From Winogradskya humida (GTDB taxonomy: Bacteria > Actinomycetota > Actinomycetes > Mycobacteriales > Micromonosporaceae): a stretch of 64,000 nt of DNA. This document shows, piece by piece, positions 58,958-64,000 of the stretch. The position numbers were made by a program, and so were the translations under genes. The DNA lies in contig NZ_BOMN01000111.1 of NCBI RefSeq assembly GCF_016862215.1, forward strand, positions 84,438 through 148,437, read 5' to 3'. The notes beneath the pieces were generated by a model. That model was not told the origin of the DNA. It saw only the letters and a list, made by a program, of their open reading frames with translations, and ran no database searches. The stretch's first letter is position 1. Each line of letters begins with the position of its first letter.

Positions 58958-59928
58958 GCCCGGACCGCCTCGCGCTGGGGGGTGTCGCCGTCGGCTGCCG
59001 CGTACACCGGCGCCCTACCGTTGGACGTGGCCACGGTCCGCTGTTCGGCTTCCCTGCGGGCCGCCATCACGTGCACGACCCACAGGAAGACACCGCGGCC
59101 GAGGCAGGTGATGGTGGTGGCGAAGAACAGGCCGTAGACGACCGACATGCCGGTCAGTACGCCGTACACGAGGGCCACTGCGCCGCCGAACGCCACCTGC
59201 GCCGCCGGCCGCGCCGGTGTGGTGCCGGGGTCTGTGATCATGTAGTTGGTGAACAGGACGAATGCGACGCCGGTCATGGTCGCGAGCGCGGCGGGGATCG
59301 AGGTGTCCAGGACCAGGCCGCGGAACACCGCCTGCAGCGCGAAGACGGCCAGCCATCCACCGATCAGCCACAGCCGCTTGGTCAGCATGCCGTTGAGCAT
59401 GGTGCCGAAGGTGACGATGATGGCCGGCACCAGCCAGTCGAGCCAGCCGTGCAGGTATTCGGTGAATTCGTACGGCGGCGCGATCGACACCCATGGGAAC
59501 AGCAGCAGGACCGTGGTGATGCCGAAGTTCGAAGGGTTCATGAAGTGCCGCAGCCGGCCTTTGACCGGCACGCGCAGCAGCCATTTCCCGCTGATCGCGA
59601 CCACGACGCCGAACAGCGTCACGAGAATCCGGTCGTTGGTGTAGAGCAGCATGTTGACCGCGAGCGCGGTGATGTGGGCGGGATAGAGGAACTCGACATA
59701 ACCGCGCAGGCCGCGGCCCGCGAACCGCGGCGGTCGTTGCTCGGCGCGGGCTCCGATGACTTCCAGACCGCATTCCAGGGTGTACGCGACCAGCAGCGCC
59801 ACCACCGGCCAGACCGGGGCCTGTTCGAAGCCGAGTACCGCGTACCCGAAGATGTTCAGAACGCTGATGGAAATGGCGAAGTTGCGGAGCGCGATGACTC
59901 TTGGGTCACGTGGGGCGGTGCTGCTCAT
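58954..59928 (-). CDS. unbU: UnbU-type enediyne membrane protein (E5)
   Basis: 324 residues with about eight membrane helices. The gene always lies next to PKSE in enediyne clusters and resembles RnfD/NqrB-type membrane subunits: LVNDRILVTLFGVVVAIS-type helix (TNDRILVTLF), GRLRHFMNPSNFGITTVLLL, FTNYMITDPGTTPARP. The last stretch resembles the flavin-linkage region of NqrB/RnfD (DPGT). Role in enediyne maturation unproven. ATG overlaps the UnbV stop (ATGA) and its stop overlaps the PKSE start. Confidence 0.9.
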   Translation of the reverse strand: MSSTAPRDPRVIALRNFAISISVLNIFGYAVLGFEQAPVWPVVALLVAYTLECGLEVIGARAEQRPPRFAGRGLRGYVEFLYPAHITALAVNMLLYTNDRILVTLFGVVVAISGKWLLRVPVKGRLRHFMNPSNFGITTVLLLFPWVSIAPPYEFTEYLHGWLDWLVPAIIVTFGTMLNGMLTKRLWLIGGWLAVFALQAVFRGLVLDTSIPAALATMTGVAFVLFTNYMITDPGTTPARPAAQVAFGGAVALVYGVLTGMSVVYGLFFATTITCLGRGVFLWVVHVMAARREAEQRTVATSNGRAPVYAAADGDTPQREAVRA

Positions 59929-61871
59929 GAGTGCTCCTCCCGAGCCTGGGTGCCGAGCGACAGGTCGTGCCAGCCCGGTGTGAGCGTCAGCTTCTGGCTG
60001 TGGGCCGTTCCGTCCCGGTCGCGCCAGGCGAGGTCCGCGGTGACCGGCGCGGTCACCTGGCCGAGTCCGACGACGACGTCGAACGACCGTTTGCCGGAGT
60101 GCCCGCTGCCGCCGTCGACGCGGCCCAGCAGCTTGCGTCCGTCCGGCGTGGTTACCGTGACCTCGGCGCCCACGGCCGGCGAGCCGGTCGCACCGGCGGT
60201 CGCGTCGTGGCGGAGCCGCAGTCCGAGGAACGCGCCCGTGCCGGGACTACTGTTGTGGTAGAAGACGGGTGTGTCCCATTGCCGGGCGACTGCCATATCG
60301 AGCCGGCCATCACCGTCGGCGTCCCCGATGGCGATCCCGCGGGTCGGCACGGGAATGTCGAGCCCTAGCCCGGGGCTCAGGTCGGCGTAACGGCCGTCGG
60401 GCATGCGGGCGTGGAACAACAGGTGCTGACCACCCGCGATGTCGTCGCCCGGCTGGACGTGCGGCCAGAACGTCGGGTTCGACAACAGCGTGTCGTTCGC
60501 GGTGGCGAGTTCCTGCAACTGGGCCCAGCGATTCACCGTGCCCTTGACGAACCCGGCGGTCTGGACGATGTCCGGCACACCGCTGTTCGTGAAGTCGGCG
60601 ACCTTGACGTCCCAGCTCCACCCGCTCCACGCCAGGTTCAGCTCTGAACTGCGGTCGTGGAAAGGTGCAGCTCCACCGCGTAGCTTCCGCCGCAGTTCGG
60701 CATTGTCCGCGGCGGTGTTGATGAAGGCGAAGTTGCTCTCCTGGATACCGAACGAGGTGGTGATGTTGCCGACGTACAGGTCGTAGAGACCGTCCGCGTC
60801 GAGGTCGGCGACGTCCACGCCCATGCCCTTGAACGAGTCGTGGCCCAGCCGCTTCGACTTGGGTGTCACCGCCCGGCTGTCATCGCCGGAGACGGGGGTG
60901 AAGACCACGTGGCCGGGGGTGGAACGGTTCACCAGGAGCCCGTCGGGGCCGAAGTCGTTCGCGATGTAGAGCTCGGGGAGCAGGTCGCCGTCGAGGTCGG
61001 TAGCGGTGGAGGCGAGGGTCCACCCCCGGGACAGCCTGGTGGGCATCACGGCGCCCTGGTCGGCGTACGCGGTGCTGCCCGCCGCTCCTTTGTGCAGCAG
61101 GATATGGTCCGCACCGCCGTTGTGCGCGTCGGACATGGACAGGTTCATCGCCACGCCGCCGTCGAGCGTGTCGTCGAGCACGGGGCTGTCCGGGAAGTAG
61201 TTGCCGATGTAGATGTCCTCGTGGCCGTCGCCGTCGAAGTCGGCCACCGATACGGAGTTGGTGTTCCATTTGGCACCGGCGTACGTCCCGTCGGGAGCGG
61301 TCCTGGGCGTGACGACCTCGGTCGGCTGGTACGCGCCGGGACCCGTCGTGGTTGCCCCGGACCGGGCCAGGAACAGCACAGGTGTCCGGCCCCACCAGTA
61401 CACGAGGAGGTCCATGCGGCCGTCCTCGTTGTAGTCGCCCGGCACGCATCCCATCGGTGCGACGGCGGGATTCATCGGCAGTCGTCCCGGGTCGAGGGCG
61501 AAGGCCGGGTAGCGGCTTTCCTTGAACCCGGGTACAGGCGTGATGAACACCCGGTCGGTCCGCACGTCCGTCACGCAGAGGTCGTTGGCCAGGCCGTCAC
61601 CGTCGATGTCGTTCATCGCGATGGCAGCACCCACGGAGGAGATCCAGGCCGAGATCCCGGCATATTTGCCGTTCACCTTACGGATCGTCTGTTGTGGATA
61701 GCCGCCGGGCAGGGCGATCGACAGCGGGTCGAAGTGGTAGCGCTGGGCCGCATCCCGGCGGTCGGCAGCCGATGCCTGCGGTGTGTACGCCACCAGGTAC
61801 ATCCCGAGGATCAGCAGTAGCGCTATGGCCCCCGCGGCCTGCCGGCGGAGCAGGTTCCGTGTCCATGCCAT
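59925..61871 (-). CDS. unbV: UnbV-type exported FG-GAP/ASPIC protein (E4)
   Basis: 648 residues. N-terminal hydrophobic anchor or signal (AGAIALLLILGMYLVAYTP), then six or more FG-GAP/VCBS-like repeats with Ca-binding loops: DIDGDGLAND, DYNEDGRMD, DFDGDGHED, DLDGDLLPE, DLDADGLYD, DADGDGRLD. C-terminal ASPIC/UnbV domain ending in LAWRDRDG..LTPGWHDL. It belongs to the conserved E4 family; function unknown, likely extracytoplasmic. AGGAAGG precedes the ATG at 61871. Two bases after UnbL. Confidence 0.92.
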   Translation of the reverse strand: MAWTRNLLRRQAAGAIALLLILGMYLVAYTPQASAADRRDAAQRYHFDPLSIALPGGYPQQTIRKVNGKYAGISAWISSVGAAIAMNDIDGDGLANDLCVTDVRTDRVFITPVPGFKESRYPAFALDPGRLPMNPAVAPMGCVPGDYNEDGRMDLLVYWWGRTPVLFLARSGATTTGPGAYQPTEVVTPRTAPDGTYAGAKWNTNSVSVADFDGDGHEDIYIGNYFPDSPVLDDTLDGGVAMNLSMSDAHNGGADHILLHKGAAGSTAYADQGAVMPTRLSRGWTLASTATDLDGDLLPELYIANDFGPDGLLVNRSTPGHVVFTPVSGDDSRAVTPKSKRLGHDSFKGMGVDVADLDADGLYDLYVGNITTSFGIQESNFAFINTAADNAELRRKLRGGAAPFHDRSSELNLAWSGWSWDVKVADFTNSGVPDIVQTAGFVKGTVNRWAQLQELATANDTLLSNPTFWPHVQPGDDIAGGQHLLFHARMPDGRYADLSPGLGLDIPVPTRGIAIGDADGDGRLDMAVARQWDTPVFYHNSSPGTGAFLGLRLRHDATAGATGSPAVGAEVTVTTPDGRKLLGRVDGGSGHSGKRSFDVVVGLGQVTAPVTADLAWRDRDGTAHSQKLTLTPGWHDLSLGTQAREEHS

Positions 61872-61873
61872 CG

Positions 61874-62842
61874 TCAGTACCTTCCTGAGGGTGCGAACCG
61901 GTGGGAGATCCGATCCCGCCACTGCGCGAAGGTGGGCCGGGCGCCGCCGGGCTGCAGGGCCTGCAGGGCCTCGTCGGTGACGGCGGCTGCTTCGCCCGGT
62001 GTCATGCCGCAGAGCACACCGGTGGCCTGCGCAGTGGCTTCCGTTGGGTTGCCGGCGAGCACGCGTGCCTTGGCGGCGAAAGCGGATCCCTGGGCGACGG
62101 CCGGCCGGTGCTCGCCGGCGCGGTCCCGGAACGCGGCGAGTTCCTCGAGGGTCGCCCCCGCCGCGTAGGTCGCCGCCAGTCCCGCGCCGCTGTACAGATC
62201 CGGGCGGCGGTCGGCGGGGAAGCGTTCGATCGTGGTGGTGACGGCGGCCGGATCGGCGCCTTCGACAAACCACAGGGCACGCCCGATCCCCTGATCGACC
62301 ACGTGTCCGGGATAGTCGCCGTGCCACGGCGCGGGCCAGAATCCGGGCGGCTCCCGGTATTGCTGGTGTACGTACCGTCCGGTGTGGAAGTAGGCCTGGT
62401 GAAACCCGTATCCATCGAGCGCGAGCCAGCGCAGCAGGGGGTCGTGCGGGGTGACGCGATGCCAGCGGAGGCGAGGCAGCCGTGCCATCGCCCACCCCGC
62501 GCCGACGTGCGCCATGTACGTGTGCCGCTGCGCCGGACCGGTGAGAAATGCCGGTAGTCCACCGCCGATGCCGAGCCCGGCCATGAGGGCGTAGGCCATA
62601 GCTGCGCCTTCGTAGCCGAACCCTCTGAGCGGATGCTGGATCCGTTCCAGTTCCGTGTGGGCCGCATCGGGCGTCGCAGTGCCGGCGGCGTTGCCGAATC
62701 CTTCCAGAAATGTGCGTCCTGCCGTCTCCAGCACGGCGCGCGCCGCCGGATCCTTGATCCGGAATCCGCGCCGTGCGAGTTCTGTCTCGCGGTTGGCGGG
62801 GGTCAGGAGTCGGCGACGTAATGACAACCACGCAGCAGGCAT
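61874..62842 (-). CDS. unbL: UnbL-type DUF1702 protein (E3)
   Basis: 322 residues of the DUF1702 family: ELARRGF, FLEGFGNAAG, FGYEGAAMAYALMAGLG, YMAHVGAGWAMARL, DGYGFHQAYFHTGRYV, RALWFVEGADPA. Function unknown; universally co-occurs with PKSE. GGAG before ATG 62842 supports this start over a 45-residue longer form. It heads the leftward core operon UnbL-UnbV-UnbU-PKSE-thioesterase-membrane-CopC. Confidence 0.9.
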   Translation of the reverse strand: MPAAWLSLRRRLLTPANRETELARRGFRIKDPAARAVLETAGRTFLEGFGNAAGTATPDAAHTELERIQHPLRGFGYEGAAMAYALMAGLGIGGGLPAFLTGPAQRHTYMAHVGAGWAMARLPRLRWHRVTPHDPLLRWLALDGYGFHQAYFHTGRYVHQQYREPPGFWPAPWHGDYPGHVVDQGIGRALWFVEGADPAAVTTTIERFPADRRPDLYSGAGLAATYAAGATLEELAAFRDRAGEHRPAVAQGSAFAAKARVLAGNPTEATAQATGVLCGMTPGEAAAVTDEALQALQPGGARPTFAQWRDRISHRFAPSGRY

Positions 62843-63026
62843 GACTCTCCAGAAGCAACTGTGCGAAGTGATTCGTGGTGGCGAGAAATGGGCTCGCCCG
62901 TGGTGGTGCCACAGGTGGCGACCAATCCATCCTCGCGGAGTTCGTCGTCGCGGCGTTCTCTGAGATTGCTCTGTCACGGTGCGGTGCAGGGGCCTCGGTG
63001 ATGCGGAACGTGATGGCGATCCGAAG

Positions 63027-63058
63027 GCAATTCGCTATATGAAAATCAAGAGCAATTC
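63027..63058. promoter_or_regulatory. Direct repeat GCAATTC, candidate AraC operator
   Basis: GCAATTC at 63027-63033 and again at 63052-63058, 25 bases apart, in the 275-bp gap between unbL and the AraC-type regulator. The gap is locally AT-rich (CTATATGAAAATCAAGAG). Such direct repeats suit an AraC dimer and may control the core operon. Confidence 0.5.
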
Positions 63059-63117
63059 AAGTGTGTGATTGCAGACTCGGCACGGAAGCCCGTGGATCTC
63101 TCCAGCGAGGACTACCT

Positions 63118-63921
63118 ATGCCTGCTTCGATCAAAGTGCCGGAATCCCGCTACAATGTCGACGCTGTCAGACGTGCGATCGCCCAGATGCGCGACGATCT
63201 CTGCGCGCCGCTACGGCTTGCTGATCTGGCGCGCACCGCGTCATTCAGCCCATTTCACTTCCACCGGGTTTTTCGGGCGACTACCGGCGAGACCCCCGCC
63301 CGGTTCCTGGCCGCGTTGCGCATGGCCAAGGCGCGGCGCCTGCTCATGCGTTCCCGATCGAGCGTCGCAATGATCAGTTCTGCCGTCGGTTATACCAGCG
63401 TGGGCACGTTCACCACGCAATTCCGCCGGCTGGTCGGCCTGCCCCCGGAGCGGTTCCGGCATCTCGCGCGTCGCCTGGACGGGTTGCTGATCGGTGGCCG
63501 GTCACCCGGATACCGGCCGGCGGGACGGTGGGGTCCGGCCGGTGCTGGGCTGATAATCGGCGAGTTCCGCCCCCTCGAACCCGATGCGGGACCGGTCCGA
63601 TGGGGGACGGCGGACGCGGATTACCCTGTGTGGCAGCTGCCGTTCGCGCTGGGACCTGGTGGCTACCAGGTGCGGATCCTGCACCTGGAGCAACAGTGGC
63701 CCGCAGGGTCAGCTCTGATCGACGACGAGCCCGGCAGCTACCGTATCGGCATGACCCGGTTGTCGGTCGTCGAACCGTTCCGCATTCCAGTCCTGATCAG
63801 GCCGCCGATGCGGGTTCCGGACCCGACCGACCGGCCGGTGCTGTCGGCCGAGCCGGTACGGCTGCTCGCCGACGCGCTGCACGCGGAGGCGCCCGCCCGG
63901 CACAACCTGCGTCTCGCCTGA
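63118..63921 (+). CDS. AraC-family transcriptional regulator
   Basis: 267 residues. The helix-turn-helix pair is at the N-terminal side (LADLARTASFSPFHFHRVFRATTGETPARF, then VGYTSVGTFTTQFRRLVGLPPERF), followed by a 150-residue unassigned C-terminal part. ATG 63118 follows GAGG; an in-frame GTG at 63061 lacks one. Divergent from the enediyne core operon, so it is a strong candidate pathway regulator. Convergent with the gene at the window edge. Confidence 0.85.
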   Translation: MPASIKVPESRYNVDAVRRAIAQMRDDLCAPLRLADLARTASFSPFHFHRVFRATTGETPARFLAALRMAKARRLLMRSRSSVAMISSAVGYTSVGTFTTQFRRLVGLPPERFRHLARRLDGLLIGGRSPGYRPAGRWGPAGAGLIIGEFRPLEPDAGPVRWGTADADYPVWQLPFALGPGGYQVRILHLEQQWPAGSALIDDEPGSYRIGMTRLSVVEPFRIPVLIRPPMRVPDPTDRPVLSAEPVRLLADALHAEAPARHNLRLA

Positions 63922-63932
63922 TTCACCCCGGC

Positions 63933-63967
63933 GGAGTGGCGTGGTCGAGGGGGACCGTCGCCACTCC
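63933..63967. terminator. Hairpin terminator after AraC gene
   Basis: GGAGTGGCG / CGCCACTCC with a further internal GGTC/GACC pairing, between the AraC stop and the stop of a leftward gene at the edge. Confidence 0.55.
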
Positions 63968-63976
63968 CGGGTGGGG

Positions 63977-64000
63977 TCACTTCTCGTCGGTGGTGGCCGT
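63977..64000 (-). CDS. Probable C-terminal end of a leftward gene cut by the window edge
   Basis: An in-frame TGA (63977-63979, complement) preceded by codons for TATTDEK. Its placement just past the hairpin suggests a convergent gene's 3' end; too short to identify. Confidence 0.3.
   Translation of the reverse strand, partial: TATTDEK

Noticed and set aside
1..64000. CRISPR arrays, tRNA/rRNA genes, insertion sequences, attachment sites
   Set aside because: No regular repeat arrays, no tRNA-like cloverleaf noticed, no transposase or integrase reading frame recognised.

Overview
This is high-GC actinomycete DNA, plausibly from the Micromonosporaceae. It shows strong GC3 bias, many GTG starts, frequent ATGA/GTGA stop-start overlaps, two F420-type LLM oxidoreductases, a giant LuxR (LAL) regulator and an NB-ARC regulator. 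Most of the window looks like specialised metabolism. No rRNA, tRNA, CRISPR array, transposase or integrase gene was recognised.

Region A (1-2.5 kb) holds the 3' end of an aldose 1-epimerase gene and two luciferase-like F420 oxidoreductases, closed by a bidirectional hairpin terminator.

Region B (2.5-14.2 kb) is a compact three-operon unit that I cannot match to a known pathway. A leftward operon encodes an Fe(II)/2OG oxygenase, a PLP aminotransferase, a truncated tyrosyl-tRNA-synthetase-like protein with degraded HIGH and KMSKS motifs, and an ATP-grasp ligase. A rightward pair encodes a HAD phosphatase and a thioredoxin-reductase-like flavoprotein with a CPFC motif. A second leftward operon encodes a 68-residue single-helix peptide, a second ATP-grasp ligase and two ABC exporter half-transporters. 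Together they suggest a modified amino acid or short peptide made without an NRPS.

Region C (14.4-27.5 kb) is mostly regulators and flanking genes: XRE-TPR, SDR/LysR, a secreted discoidin-domain protein, LAL, NB-ARC, a PHP phosphoesterase, adenosine deaminase and a flavin reductase. At 24.5-25.8 kb there is a small graveyard of broken genes.

Region D (27.5-63.9 kb) is an enediyne-type polyketide cluster. Its diagnostic core is a leftward, translationally coupled operon: UnbL (DUF1702), UnbV (FG-GAP/ASPIC), UnbU, a 1,937-residue iterative enediyne PKS (KS-AT-ACP-KR-DH-PPTase) and a hotdog thioesterase, followed by a His-rich membrane protein and a CopC-like protein. Around it are four methyltransferases, one glycosyltransferase, a nucleotidyltransferase (RmlA-like), a P450, a class V aminotransferase-fold enzyme, a DHA2 efflux pump, an EF-hand protein, a CalC-like SRPBCC protein (self-resistance candidate) and a secreted selenium-binding/methanethiol-oxidase-like protein.

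The least explained part of region D is 28.5-37.2 kb. Two tandem peptide-binding-protein homologues lack any export signal, two paralogous five-repeat propeller-like proteins flank them, and there is a 73-residue Cys-rich protein and an unrecognised 405-residue protein. Whether the final product is a 9- or 10-membered enediyne cannot be decided by eye; no apoprotein gene is evident.
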